Positions 45,086-54,088 of a stretch of 64,000 nt of DNA are shown piece by piece. The position numbers were made by a program, and so were the translations under genes. Below the pieces are notes generated by a model that was not told where the DNA came from, made no database searches, and saw only the letters and a program-made list of their open reading frames with translations. The stretch's first letter is position 1. The number at the start of each line of letters is the position of its first letter. The DNA comes from Anabaena sphaerica FACHB-251 (GTDB lineage: Bacteria; Cyanobacteriota; Cyanobacteriia; Cyanobacteriales; Nostocaceae): assembly GCF_014696825.1 (NCBI RefSeq), contig NZ_JACJQU010000001.1:434001-498000 (forward strand), in the 5' to 3' direction.

Positions 45086-45239
45086 GAAAATAAGACCCCA
45101 CCCCTAACCCCTCCCCGCAAGCGAGGATCGGAATAAGAGTTTTTCATCATCTCCTGGTGTACGCAGTTCATGATGGCTACTTAAAAGATGGTGAATGTAA
45201 ATCTCAGGCTAGTAAGTAAGTGGGCGTTAAAAAATATAA

Positions 45240-45345
45240 TATAAACCTAACCCCCAAACCCCCTTTCCTACCAGGGAAGGGGGAGTCAAAGCCTTTCCCC
45301 TCGTAGGGGAGAGGTTTGGAGAGAGGTTTTATATTTAATTGTGCC
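45240..45345. repeat. GC-rich hairpin repeat (CCCCCTTTCC...GGAAGGGGG)
   Basis: AACCCCCAAACCCCCTTTCC, then ACCAGGGAAGGGGG, followed by a second TCCCCTCGTAGGGGA hairpin. A short relative is at 51641-51665. It fills the region ahead of the DUF2470 gene. Confidence 0.7.
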
Positions 45346-45403
45346 AAGTTACTTATAACTTAGAATATAGACGATATCCGTCTACCCCATTTGGTACGTT
45401 ACA

Positions 45404-45688
45404 ATGTCTGATCAGTTCTCGCCAGAAATTAGCTCTCGCATCTGCCAACACATGAACGAAGATCACGCAGATGCGGTGGTGACATACGTTCAGGTATTTG
45501 GTAAGATCAAAAATGCCACAACAGCCCAGATGCTATCAATTGATGCCCAGGGTATGAATTTAACGGCACAGGTGGATGAAGAGACAGTGCCAGTTCGCAT
45601 CCCGTTTGATCATGTTTTAGCCGATTCTGAAGATGCTCATCAAACCTTGATAGCAATGGTGAAGCAAGCGCGGGTAAAGGTAAATTAG
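45404..45688 (+). CDS. DUF2470-domain protein
   Basis: 94 residues. The whole protein is one DUF2470 unit: ISSRICQHMNEDHADAVVTYV at the N-terminus (the conserved HMNxDHxDAV), an IDAQGMNLTA strand and VRIPFDHVLADSEDAHQTLIAM. The same domain is found C-terminally in HugZ-type haem-degrading proteins, so a haem- or tetrapyrrole-linked role is possible, but only by family. A repeat-rich spacer precedes it. Confidence 0.9.
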   Translation: MSDQFSPEISSRICQHMNEDHADAVVTYVQVFGKIKNATTAQMLSIDAQGMNLTAQVDEETVPVRIPFDHVLADSEDAHQTLIAMVKQARVKVN

Positions 45689-45852
45689 AAACTGCTGAAA
45701 AAGCCATAAATCCCACTTGACAAGTTAGACAAGAGGAGAAACAACTAAATTGTTAAGTGATATTACAAACCTTGGAAAAATATTGAGAAATTGCCCGTCA
45801 GCCAAACATGGTTCTAAGGTAGAACCTAGAGGATAGACTTGAGGTAAACAGG

Positions 45853-46170
45853 ATGAATAAGAATAATATTCAAAACTATCGGTTTGTTTGCACTTTGACC
45901 TTTGGTGATATCTACGGACAAATCATTGTTTGGCTAATCACAATTACCATTAGTTTAGCATCAGCTTTGGCACTGATGGGCGCTAGAAGACCAGTATATG
46001 CTTTAGCTACGGTAGGACTCGTGATAGTTCTCACACTGCCTTTCTTGCTGTTTGCCTTTGTGACGACATTGTTAAATCATATCGAATTGGCTGCTGTGGA
46101 ACCGGGAACAAAAACTGAACCTATACCCGGTAACGTTTCTCAGCAACAGCCTATCCAAGCAACTAGTTGA
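45853..46170 (+). CDS. Small two-helix membrane protein
   Basis: 105 residues. Two hydrophobic segments (about 23-43 IIVWLITITISLASALALMGA and 50-75 LATVGLVIVLTLPFLLFAFV) are joined by a short RRPVY turn. An acidic/Pro/Gln-rich tail follows. No named family recognised. It starts at ATG after AAACAGG and is followed by a terminator. Confidence 0.65.
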   Translation: MNKNNIQNYRFVCTLTFGDIYGQIIVWLITITISLASALALMGARRPVYALATVGLVIVLTLPFLLFAFVTTLLNHIELAAVEPGTKTEPIPGNVSQQQPIQATS

Positions 46171-46213
46171 GGCAATTTAAAATTAACCCTTGACAATCAA
46201 AAAATTATAAAAC

Positions 46214-46243
46214 ACCCCTGTCCATTGGCAGGGAATTTTTTTG
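46214..46243 (+). terminator. Intrinsic terminator
   Basis: CCCTG and CAGGG pair around TCCATTGG, followed by AATTTTTTT. 45 bp after the small membrane protein gene. The remaining spacer to sdhA (to 46513) shows no gene. Confidence 0.7.
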
Positions 46244-46513
46244 TAAAGCAGTTATTTTTAAATAGGTCTTGCTGATAGCTAACGCCAAGCGTAAGCCATA
46301 AAAGTTTTTTCGTGAGGAGTAGGAGTCAGGAGGGGGAGTGAGGAAGAAGTCAGAATGGCCTCGAATCTGAAAAAGTGTTTGATTTTTAATAGGATGAAGG
46401 CTTATTTCTGGCATATTATCCACCTTTTATACTCCTTAATGTATTGATTTATCAAGGTTTTCGGTTTATTCAGTAATAGCTAAATAGATTTGAATAAATT
46501 TCAGGGAGCGATT

Positions 46514-48241
46514 ATGTTAGAACATGATGTGATTATTGTTGGCGGGGGATTGGCAGGATGTCAGGCGGCGTTAGAAATTGCCCGGACTAACCCCAGATTA
46601 AACGTGGCCGTAGTTGCGAAAACTCATCCTATTCGTTCTCACTCAGTCGCAGCCCAAGGTGGTATGGCGGCATCTTTGAAAAATGTTGATCCAGAAGATA
46701 GTTGGGAAGCACACGCTTTTGATACTGTCAAGGGTTCTGATTACTTGGCGGATCAGGACGCTGTAGCTATTCTCACCCAAGAAGCGCCAAATGTAGTCAT
46801 TGATTTAGAGCATCTGGGGGTTTTATTCTCCCGTCTACCGGATGGTAGAATTGCCCAAAGGGCTTTTGGTGGACATTCCCACAACCGCACCTGTTACGCG
46901 GCTGATAAAACTGGTCATGCAATTTTACATGAGTTGGTGAATAATTTGCGGCGTTATGGTGTGCAGATTTACGAAGAATGGTATGTAATGCGCCTGATTT
47001 TAGAAGATGGTCAGGCTAAGGGTTTGGTGATGTTTCACCTGTTAGATGGACATATTGAGGTGGTGCGGGCTAAGGCAGTGATGTTTGCGACGGGGGGATA
47101 TGGTCGCGTTTATAACACTACTTCTAATGATTATGCTTCCACAGGTGACGGTTTGGCAATGACAGCGATCGCTGGTTTGCCTTTAGAAGATATGGAATTT
47201 GTGCAGTTTCATCCTACCGGTTTATATCCTGTAGGAGTGCTAATTTCCGAAGCTGTGCGGGGGGAAGGGGCGTATTTAATTAATGCTGAGGGCGATCGCT
47301 TTATGGCGAATTATGCGCCTAGTCGCATGGAATTGGCTCCTCGTGATATTACCTCAAGAGCGATCGCTTATGAAATTCGCGCTGGAAGAGGTGTAAATTC
47401 TGACGGTAGCCCAGGTGGTAAATTTGTTTACCTTGATTTACGCCATCTTGGTAAAGAAAAAATCATGAGTCGCGTTCCCTTCTGCTGGGAAGAAGCCCAT
47501 CGTTTGGTAGGTGTAGATGCTGTCACTCAACCCATGCCAGTACGTCCCACCATTCATTATTGCATGGGCGGTATACCAGTAAACACAGATGGACAAGTTC
47601 GCAGCAGTGCAGATGAATTAGTAGAAGGCTTTTTTGCTGCTGGGGAAACCGCTTGCGTTTCTGTTCATGGTGCAAATCGTCTCGGTAGTAATTCGCTGTT
47701 AGAATGTGTAGTTTATGGTAAGCGAACCGGGGCAAGTATAGCTAGATATGTGCAGAATAGCAAATTACCATCTGTAGATGAACAACGTTATATTACCGAA
47801 GCAAAACAAGAAATTCAAACTTTATTAGAACAACCTGGAAAATATCGAATTAACGAAATTCGGCAACAATTCCAAGATACAATGACGGAATTTTGTGGAG
47901 TGTTTAGAACAGCAGAATTAATGAGTGAAGGTTTGCAGAAATTAGCAGAATTACAACAACAATATCCACAGGTTTATTTAGATGATAAAGGCAGTTGTTG
48001 GAATACGGAATTAGTAGAAGCGTTAGAATTGCGAAGTTTAATGATCGTAGGACAGACAATTTTAGCATCAGCTTTAAATCGTCAGGAAAGTCGCGGCGCA
48101 CATTTTCGGGAAGATTTTTCCAATCGGGATGATGGTAATTTCTTGAAACACACAATGGCTTATTATTCACCTGCGGGAATTGATATTCAATATATGCCTG
48201 TGGTGGTGAATATGTTTGAGCCAAAGGAGAGGAAGTATTAA
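46514..48241 (+). CDS. sdhA: Succinate dehydrogenase/fumarate reductase flavoprotein subunit
   Basis: 575 residues from ATG 46514, with GGGAG eight bases upstream (a TTG at 46490 is rejected). The N-terminal FAD site is VIIVGGGLAGCQAALEIA. RSHSVAAQGGMAASL carries the His expected to bind FAD covalently. The substrate-site motifs GHSHNRTCYAADKTGH, QFHPTGLYPVG, APRDITSRAI and HYCMGGIPVN are all present. It feeds electrons from succinate to quinone through partner SdhB, which is not adjacent here. Monocistronic, with repeats downstream. Confidence 0.93.
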   Translation: MLEHDVIIVGGGLAGCQAALEIARTNPRLNVAVVAKTHPIRSHSVAAQGGMAASLKNVDPEDSWEAHAFDTVKGSDYLADQDAVAILTQEAPNVVIDLEHLGVLFSRLPDGRIAQRAFGGHSHNRTCYAADKTGHAILHELVNNLRRYGVQIYEEWYVMRLILEDGQAKGLVMFHLLDGHIEVVRAKAVMFATGGYGRVYNTTSNDYASTGDGLAMTAIAGLPLEDMEFVQFHPTGLYPVGVLISEAVRGEGAYLINAEGDRFMANYAPSRMELAPRDITSRAIAYEIRAGRGVNSDGSPGGKFVYLDLRHLGKEKIMSRVPFCWEEAHRLVGVDAVTQPMPVRPTIHYCMGGIPVNTDGQVRSSADELVEGFFAAGETACVSVHGANRLGSNSLLECVVYGKRTGASIARYVQNSKLPSVDEQRYITEAKQEIQTLLEQPGKYRINEIRQQFQDTMTEFCGVFRTAELMSEGLQKLAELQQQYPQVYLDDKGSCWNTELVEALELRSLMIVGQTILASALNRQESRGAHFREDFSNRDDGNFLKHTMAYYSPAGIDIQYMPVVVNMFEPKERKY

Positions 48242-48249
48242 AATTATTT

Positions 48250-48395
48250 AGAGGATTTTTTTATTTCACGCAAAGGCGCAAAGGAGCAAAGGAAGATAGA
48301 TAAAAATTATTCTTTCTCTGCGTTCTCTGCGTCTCTGCGGTTCTTTAAAAAAATAGGATTGAACCACGAAGGGACGAAGGACACGAAGGAAGAGA
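48250..48395. repeat. Two tandem G/A-rich repeat blocks
   Basis: CGCAAAGGCGCAAAGGAGCA (about 48270-48293) is followed by a CTCTGCGTTCTCTGCG block, then GAACCACGAAGGGACGAAGG (about 48361-48390). Relatives lie near 8013-8050 and 50078-50115. Confidence 0.7.
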
Positions 48396-48503
48396 GGAAA
48401 AAAGTAATGTTATTTTGTTAATAAATAGAGAATAAAGTATAATATATACTATCCCCATTGATAATTAATTCTCTTTTATGTTCAGTCTAGAGAGTTTGGA
48501 ATT

Positions 48504-48746
48504 ATGACACAAATCACTTATCAAGTTGAAGCATTTTGGGATTCAGAAGCGGATGTTTGGGTTGCAACTAGCGAAGATGTACCAGGTTTGGTAACAGAAG
48601 CTTCGACTATTGAAGTTTTAACAGAAAAATTGCGAGTTATAATTCCAGAATTATTGGTATTGAATCATATTGTACCTGCTGATTATTTAGGTTCTATTAG
48701 CTTTGAGTTAATTAGTCATAGACAAGAATTGATTCAGGTGGCTTGA
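48504..48746 (+). CDS. hicB: HicB-like antitoxin (DUF1902)
   Basis: 80 residues. TYQVEAFWDSEADVWVATSEDVPGLVTEAST is the partly degraded RNase H-like HicB fold, as in DUF1902. It has no C-terminal DNA-binding domain, so autorepression would need another route. The antitoxin-first order, with three bases to the toxin, is one of the two known orders for this module. Confidence 0.88.
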   Translation: MTQITYQVEAFWDSEADVWVATSEDVPGLVTEASTIEVLTEKLRVIIPELLVLNHIVPADYLGSISFELISHRQELIQVA

Positions 48747-48749
48747 TAT

Positions 48750-48947
48750 ATGAGTACATCCTTTACACCTGAATTGAAAAAAATACTTTCAGAAGCAGGT
48801 TGCTATTTTGAACGTCAAGGTAAAGGTGATCATGAAATTTGGTACAGTCCTATTACACAACGTAGATTTGTAGTTGATAGTTGTATCAAGTCCCGTCACA
48901 CTGCTAATACAGTTTTGAAACAAGCTGGTCTACCGAAATCTTTTTAA
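48750..48947 (+). CDS. hicA: HicA-type mRNA interferase toxin
   Basis: 65 residues, double-stranded-RNA-binding fold. The family motif is ILSEAGCYFERQGKGDHEIWY, with the catalytic His in GDHEIW. RRFVVDSCIKSRHTANTVLKQAGL completes the domain. Expected to cleave mRNA when freed from HicB. A stable housekeeping gene (sdhA) lies upstream. Confidence 0.9.
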   Translation: MSTSFTPELKKILSEAGCYFERQGKGDHEIWYSPITQRRFVVDSCIKSRHTANTVLKQAGLPKSF

Positions 48948-49049
48948 CATGAATAGATAAATTAACCGAGTATCCAATTTTGCTGTAGCTTAATTTTGAC
49001 GTACAATGTCAAAAATTACATCATTCAATTATAGACAGAGGAATAATTC

Positions 49050-49715
49050 ATGACTAAACAGATGATCGGAAGTGGGAAAGGTTTTAGTAAGCGATATAAT
49101 AAAAAATACAAATTTGATGATTCTTTTGATTTTGAAGGTCTAGTTAATGGTACAAAAATTTTGTTAGCTCATCCAATAGAGGATGAAGTAGCAGGTTTAG
49201 GAGATATATTTTCTATACTCACCTATGATGATTTAAATGATCAGCCAGACATAAGATTAATCATGGAAACTGCTTTTAGTGCTGAGTTAATAAAACTAGC
49301 AAGAAAGAAAAAGTCTAAAGAGGGTAAAGGTTTACTAACCTTAACTCCAAAACAGTATCGTATGTTGTGGGGAATTGCAGATCCTTCTGATGGAAAATTA
49401 GTTTTTAATTGGTGGAATCAATCTGAATTAAAAGTTGCTCAAGAACGAAGTCTTGTTTTTGGAGGTACTCGGATACTTGGTAAAGTAGCTATTCCCTTAG
49501 TTAATGAATGTAGAAATAGGTTTCCTGTCATTATTCATGTTGTTCCTTTTAAAAATACTGATGGAAATTTGATTCATCCACATTTAATTTTTACTGTTCC
49601 GTTTAGTATTGATGAAGCAAAAGGAGATTTGCAAATTTTTGTTGAGGAACGTGAAATTCCTCCTTTAACAGAACAGGAATTACGCAAAATAGAACGAATG
49701 TCTGGGAATTCATGA
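49050..49715 (+). CDS. Unrecognised protein, 221 residues
   Basis: I do not recognise a family. Hydrophilic and globular, with Lys-rich patches (KRYNKKYK, ARKKKSKEGKG). Two hydrophobic strands flank an NTDGNLIHPHLIF segment, and there is a LTLTPKQYRMLWGIADPS region. No membrane segment or signal peptide. An AGAGGAATAATTC ribosome site precedes the ATG. It lies between hicBA and xisI in an accessory-looking stretch. Confidence 0.6.
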   Translation: MTKQMIGSGKGFSKRYNKKYKFDDSFDFEGLVNGTKILLAHPIEDEVAGLGDIFSILTYDDLNDQPDIRLIMETAFSAELIKLARKKKSKEGKGLLTLTPKQYRMLWGIADPSDGKLVFNWWNQSELKVAQERSLVFGGTRILGKVAIPLVNECRNRFPVIIHVVPFKNTDGNLIHPHLIFTVPFSIDEAKGDLQIFVEEREIPPLTEQELRKIERMSGNS

Positions 49716-49734
49716 ATTATCGCTACGGAAGAAT

Positions 49735-50074
49735 ATGGATAAAGTAACCAAATATCGAGAATACATTAAAACCCTACTCACAAATTACGCCAAAGACGAT
49801 ATTTCCACCGAAGAAGTAGATGTACAACTCATCTTTGATACAGAACACGACCATTATCAATGGATGAACGTTGGATGGGAACATTTAAACCGCGTGTATA
49901 TAACTATCATCCATCTAGATATTAAAAACGGCAAAATTTATTTGGCTACAACAAAACCTCACAGAAGAAAATCCCGCAGAAGATTTAGTAAAAATGGGTG
50001 TTCCCAGAGAAGATATCGTCCTGGGATTACATCCTCCTTATAAACGTCCCTATACAGATTATGGAGTAGCCTAA
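49735..50074 (+). pseudogene. xisI: XisI-family gene with a frameshift
   Basis: MDKVTKYREYIKTLLTNYAK and VQLIFDTEHDHYQWMNVGWE match XisI, the fdxN-element excision-controlling factor family. Frame 0 becomes foreign after GKIYL. Shifting one base restores the rest (LQQNLTEENPAEDLVKMGVP, then REDIVLGLHPPYKRPYTDYG) to a stop at 50072-50074. Deleting GCTA (49945-49948) gives the family spacing exactly, so a 4-base insertion is the simplest cause. There is no xisH next to it, although XisI and XisH usually pair. Confidence 0.85.
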
Positions 50075-50153
50075 AAATCTCTCTTCCTCTCTGCGACTCT
50101 GCGCCTCTGCGTGAGAAAATAAATAAACATCTACCACCCATAAAAAAACCATA

Positions 50154-51635
50154 ATGCTAACCCAAGATAAAGAACAAGATAAAACCCAAATAGACTGGAA
50201 ACCCATCATCAAAAAATTCATCGCTGTCCTGGGTGAAAAAGGAGTAGTAAAACGCCGGGAAGAACTCCTCACCTATGAATGCGACGGTTTAACCAGCTAT
50301 CGCCAAACACCCCCAGTTGCTGTTTTACCCCGCACCACCGAACAAGTAGCGGAAGTTGTGAAAATATGTAATCAATATTCCGTCCCCTTCATCGCTAGAG
50401 GTTCAGGAACCGGTTTATCAGGTGGCGCTTTACCATCAGAAGATTCAGTTTTAATTGTCACATCTTTAATGCGGCAAATTCTCAAAATTGATTTAGAAAA
50501 TCAGCGTGCTATTGTGCAACCAGGGGTAATTAATAGTTGGGTGACACAAGCTGTTAGCGGTGCTGGTTTTTATTACGCACCAGACCCTTCTAGTCAAATT
50601 ATCTGCTCAATTGGTGGTAATATTGCTGAAAATTCTGGGGGAGTACATTGTTTAAAATACGGTGTAACAACTAATCATGTTTTGGGTTTAAAACTCGTCC
50701 TTCCCGATGGTTCAATTGTGGATGTGGGTGGACAAATTCCCGAAATGCCAGGTTATGATTTAACAGGTGTATTTGTGGGTTCAGAAGGAACTTTAGGAAT
50801 TGCTACAGAAATAACTTTAAAAATCCTCAAAAGTGCTGAATCAATTTGTGTATTATTAGCAGATTTTACCAGTGTTGAAGCTGCGGCTGCAAGTGTTTCT
50901 GATATTATCAGTGCTGGCATTATTCCCGGTGGGATGGAAATGATGGATAATGTTAGTATTAACGCTGTTGAAGATGTTGTTGCTACTAATTGTTATCCCC
51001 GTGATGCGACGGCAATTTTGTTAGTAGAAATTGATGGTTTAGAAGTAGAAGTTGCAGAAAATAAACAGCGCGTAGCAGAAATTTGTTTAAAAAATGGAGC
51101 GCGGAATATTACTTCTGCTGCTGACCCAGAAACCAGATTAAAATTATGGAAAGGGAGAAAAGCCGCCTTTGCGGCTGCGGGACATATCAGCCCTGATTAT
51201 TATGTTCAAGATGGGGTAATTCCTCGGACTCAATTACCTTATGTTTTGAATGAAATTGAGGCTATCAGCCAAAAATATGGTTATCAAATTGCGAATGTGT
51301 TTCATGCTGGGGATGGAAATCTTCATCCTTTGATTTTATTTGATAATTCTATCCCCGGAGAGTTGGAAAAAGTGGAAGAAGCAGGAGGAGAAATTCTCAA
51401 GCTATGTGTAAAAGTTGGTGGTAGCATTTCTGGTGAACACGGTATTGGTGCGGATAAAAAATGTTATATGCCAGATATGTTTAGTGATACAGATTTAGAA
51501 ACTATGCAATGGGTAAGGCAAGTTTTTAATCCTCAAGGTTTGGCTAACCCTGGTAAAATTTTCCCCACTCCGCGCACTTGTGGAGAAGCTGCAAAAGCAA
51601 CTCATCAGCAGTTTTCTGGGGTGGAAAGGTTTTAA
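50154..51635 (+). CDS. glcD: Glycolate oxidase/dehydrogenase subunit GlcD
   Basis: 493 residues. The FAD-binding PCMH domain starts PPVAVLPRTTEQVAEVVKIC (about 57-76) and has FIARGSGTGLSGGALPSEDSVLI and GGNIAENSGGVHCLKYGVT. The C-terminal half has the substrate loops YGYQIANVFHAGDGNLHPL and GGSISGEHGIGADKKCY, with its His/Glu residues. It oxidises glycolate to glyoxylate in photorespiration. Start ATG without a strong ribosome site. A repeat block (CTCTGCG) precedes it. Confidence 0.92.
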   Translation: MLTQDKEQDKTQIDWKPIIKKFIAVLGEKGVVKRREELLTYECDGLTSYRQTPPVAVLPRTTEQVAEVVKICNQYSVPFIARGSGTGLSGGALPSEDSVLIVTSLMRQILKIDLENQRAIVQPGVINSWVTQAVSGAGFYYAPDPSSQIICSIGGNIAENSGGVHCLKYGVTTNHVLGLKLVLPDGSIVDVGGQIPEMPGYDLTGVFVGSEGTLGIATEITLKILKSAESICVLLADFTSVEAAAASVSDIISAGIIPGGMEMMDNVSINAVEDVVATNCYPRDATAILLVEIDGLEVEVAENKQRVAEICLKNGARNITSAADPETRLKLWKGRKAAFAAAGHISPDYYVQDGVIPRTQLPYVLNEIEAISQKYGYQIANVFHAGDGNLHPLILFDNSIPGELEKVEEAGGEILKLCVKVGGSISGEHGIGADKKCYMPDMFSDTDLETMQWVRQVFNPQGLANPGKIFPTPRTCGEAAKATHQQFSGVERF

Positions 51636-51640
51636 TTTGA

Positions 51641-51868
51641 TCCCCCAACCCCCTAAAAAAGGGGGGCTAATACGTAGAGGTTTAGCAATGCTAAACCTTA
51701 AAAAATATAATACCCAGATCTCCTACTTCTCAAAGAAGTCGGGGATCTATCTCCGGGCTGATATCATCTGTATTCTTTATTCCTTATCAGAAAATCATCA
51801 GATCATTATATAATCCTGACAAATCTAACTTGATTTTGTAGTTATATATATGAAAAATTAATTTTAGT
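51641..51868. repeat. Spacer with three palindromic repeats
   Basis: A CCCCCAACCCCC...GGGGGG hairpin (51643-51666) is followed by the perfect palindrome AGGTTTAGC-AAT-GCTAAACCT (51678-51698). The REP-like palindrome AGATCTCCTACTTCTC...GGGGATCT (51716-51748) comes next. The rest is AT-rich with no gene. Confidence 0.8.
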
Positions 51869-51874
51869 TTGCAG

Positions 51875-53116
51875 ATGAATAGGGTGATACGCCGTTGTTT
51901 TTCATTATTACTATGTTTAGGGTTTGTAATTAGTTTAACAGTATTTCCAATTTATTCTACTTCGGTTTCTTCTCAAAAAACAAATGCTTTAACTACAGAA
52001 ATCCGTGGCGTTTGGCTGACTAATGTTGCTAGTGGTGTGCTTTTTGTGCCTTGGGGTTTGGAAAGGGCGATCAATCAATTAGCAGCACTTAATTTTAATA
52101 CAATTTATCCGGTGGCGTGGAACAGAGGTTACACTTTTTACAACAGTGAGGTTGCTAAAAGTATTACTGGTGCAAATACTCAACCTTTTCTCAATTTTAT
52201 GCAGGGTGGAAAAGATGTTCTGTCCAAGTTGGTAAGGTTGGCAAAAAATAAGGATTTAAGTGTGATTCCTTGGTTTGAATATGGTTTCATGACTCCGCCT
52301 AATTCTGCATTGGCTAAGGCGCATCCAGAATGGTTGACAAGTGGGCAACAAGGTATAAATTCTGTGGCTGAAAATCTGCCAGACGAAATTAATAATAATG
52401 GTGTTTTTAATCGGCAGGTATGGCTAAATCCTCTTCATCCCCAAGTGCAAGAATTTATCCTGGGTTTAATTTTGGAAGTTGTCAAAAATTACGATGTGGA
52501 TGGGATTCAAGTTGATGATCATTTTGGAATGCCTGTACAATTTGGTTATGATTCATTTACTGTTAAACTTTACCAAAAAGAACATCTAGGTAAGAATCCA
52601 CCTACTGATCCTTTTGATGCAGAATGGATGCGGTGGCGGTCAGATAAAATTACTGATTTCATGGTGAAAATTAATCAAGCCGTGAAGAGAATTAAGCCGC
52701 AAGCCAAAATATCTCTTTCTCCCAATTCCCAGTATTTTGCCTATAAATACTATTTGCAAGATTGGGAAAATTGGGTAAATAAAGAGTTGGTGGATGAGTT
52801 GATTTTGCAGGTATATCGAGATGATAATAATTCTTTTATTACAGAAATTGAAAAACCTGGGGTAAAATTAGCTATGACTAAGATTCCTGTTAGTATCGGT
52901 ATTTCAACGGGAACTTTAGTTAGTCCTGTGGATATTGAAAGCATTCAAGAAAAGGTACAAATTGTGCGCGATCGCAATTTTTTAGGCTTTTCTTTTTTTT
53001 ATTGGGAAAGTTTGTGGGGTTACATCTCTCCCGAATCACCCCAAAAGCGACGTAAGGCTTTTTTAGAAATGTTTTCTACTCAGGCTGTTAAACCTTTAAA
53101 ACTAAAAAAATTGTGA
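51875..53116 (+). CDS. Exported GHL10/DUF187-type glycoside hydrolase
   Basis: 413 residues from ATG 51875 (a TTG at 51869 is rejected). A signal peptide or anchor, MNRVIRRCFSLLLCLGFVIS, then a TIM-barrel domain starting TEIRGVWLTNVASGVL. Family segments LNFNTIYPVAWNRGYTFY, VIPWFEYGF, RQVWLNPLHPQVQEFIL and YDVDGIQVDDHFGMP are present. The likely acid/base and nucleophile are the Asp/Glu of these loops. Members act on envelope or extracellular glycans. The stop overlaps the next start (TGATG). Confidence 0.9.
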   Translation: MNRVIRRCFSLLLCLGFVISLTVFPIYSTSVSSQKTNALTTEIRGVWLTNVASGVLFVPWGLERAINQLAALNFNTIYPVAWNRGYTFYNSEVAKSITGANTQPFLNFMQGGKDVLSKLVRLAKNKDLSVIPWFEYGFMTPPNSALAKAHPEWLTSGQQGINSVAENLPDEINNNGVFNRQVWLNPLHPQVQEFILGLILEVVKNYDVDGIQVDDHFGMPVQFGYDSFTVKLYQKEHLGKNPPTDPFDAEWMRWRSDKITDFMVKINQAVKRIKPQAKISLSPNSQYFAYKYYLQDWENWVNKELVDELILQVYRDDNNSFITEIEKPGVKLAMTKIPVSIGISTGTLVSPVDIESIQEKVQIVRDRNFLGFSFFYWESLWGYISPESPQKRRKAFLEMFSTQAVKPLKLKKL

Positions 53117-53697
53117 TGCAATTAGTGTCAGTGAAAACTCAAGTTAGTATTTTAAATTTTATATTATTGTGGAGTTTCGCCACTTTGAGTGGTTTTCTTT
53201 TAAGTTTACTTTTGATTGAAATTGGTGAAAAGCCTGATGTTGGAGTGCTAGAAGCTGCTATCGGCGGATTAGCGATCGCACTTCCCCAATCTTATCTTCT
53301 CAGACAGACTATTTTACCTTTGGGCTGGATCATATCAACGCTGTTAGGTTGGGTATTAATCACCGCTATGGGTGTAGGTGCTGTTGGTTGGTTTGTACTA
53401 TCCACAGAGTTTTTATATTATCGAATCTTCTTTGGAATTATTTCCGGGGGTATTGGTGGTTTAGTGATTGGACTGGCACAATGGTGGTTAGCAATACCCT
53501 CATCAGTCTCCTGGGGATGGTCTTGGATGTTCCTCAGTTCCGCAAGTTGGGCGATCGCTCTCAGTATTGGTTCGGTTACAGGTATTTTTTTGCGCCGTCT
53601 CACACAGTTATTTTTAGGAGAAATTGTCGGTTTAGCTATTACTTGGCTGGTAGTGGGTATCCTCACAGGTATTAGTGCTTACAGACTGTTGAGGTGA
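53116..53697 (+). CDS. Polytopic membrane protein
   Basis: 193 residues from ATG 53116, overlapping the glycosidase stop as TGATG, so probably translationally coupled (GTG 53113 is an alternative). There are five hydrophobic stretches, among them ILWSFATLSGFLLSLLLIEI, LGWIISTLLGWVLITAMGVGAVGWFVL and ISGGIGGLVIGLAQWWLAI. No family recognised. It may assist the exported glycosidase, but only the operon supports this. Confidence 0.75.
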   Translation: MQLVSVKTQVSILNFILLWSFATLSGFLLSLLLIEIGEKPDVGVLEAAIGGLAIALPQSYLLRQTILPLGWIISTLLGWVLITAMGVGAVGWFVLSTEFLYYRIFFGIISGGIGGLVIGLAQWWLAIPSSVSWGWSWMFLSSASWAIALSIGSVTGIFLRRLTQLFLGEIVGLAITWLVVGILTGISAYRLLR

Positions 53698-53723
53698 CAG
53701 GTTACAGGGGGAAGTGATAATCC

Positions 53724-53752
53724 AATGACTAATGACTAATGACTAATGACTA
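53724..53752. repeat. STRR tract (TAATGACT)
   Basis: Three to four TAATGACT units lie after the membrane protein gene. Confidence 0.8.
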
Positions 53753-53829
53753 GAAATATTAAGAATTGTAACAACTATGAAAAATTTCCTAGTTTCTAAC
53801 TCAGTATATGCCAGAATCTTAAAACATTC

Positions 53830-53860
53830 TTGACAATAACTTCAGTATACTTGATATAAA
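53830..53860 (+). promoter_or_regulatory. Promoter-like pair upstream of the sensor gene
   Basis: TTGACA (53830-53835) and TATAAA (53855-53860) with a 19-bp spacer; GATATA gives 17 bp. The leader downstream holds an inverted repeat, TAGGCGCT (53996-54003) and AGCGCCTA (54050-54057), enclosing GGAGGATTTGTCACC. The spacer 53698-54088 has no other gene signal. Confidence 0.5.
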
Positions 53861-54088
53861 AGTAAGATGTATTCTTGCCTGCAACCAGCCGGGCAGTTGA
53901 ATTTACTCCTATTAGCTTACCGATATTTTCGGTTAAGAAGTAGAGAAAGATATATATAAATATCTATGAGTAAAATCTGAACAATACTTTAGCTTTAGGC
54001 GCTAAGGAGGATTTGTCACCAAAATTTATACCAAGAGAGTTTGGATACCAGCGCCTAGAAGAGTCAGCAATATACAACAGGGACTCTC

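Noticed and set aside
49050-49715. XisH partner of xisI
   Set aside because: Position fits, but the protein shows none of the XisH N-terminal motif (AKDxFHxxVKxALxKDGW) and is longer than XisH.
53349-53675. 108-codon frame in another phase on the + strand
   Set aside because: Shadow of the membrane protein gene at 53116-53697, which has the better hydrophobic pattern and a coupled start.
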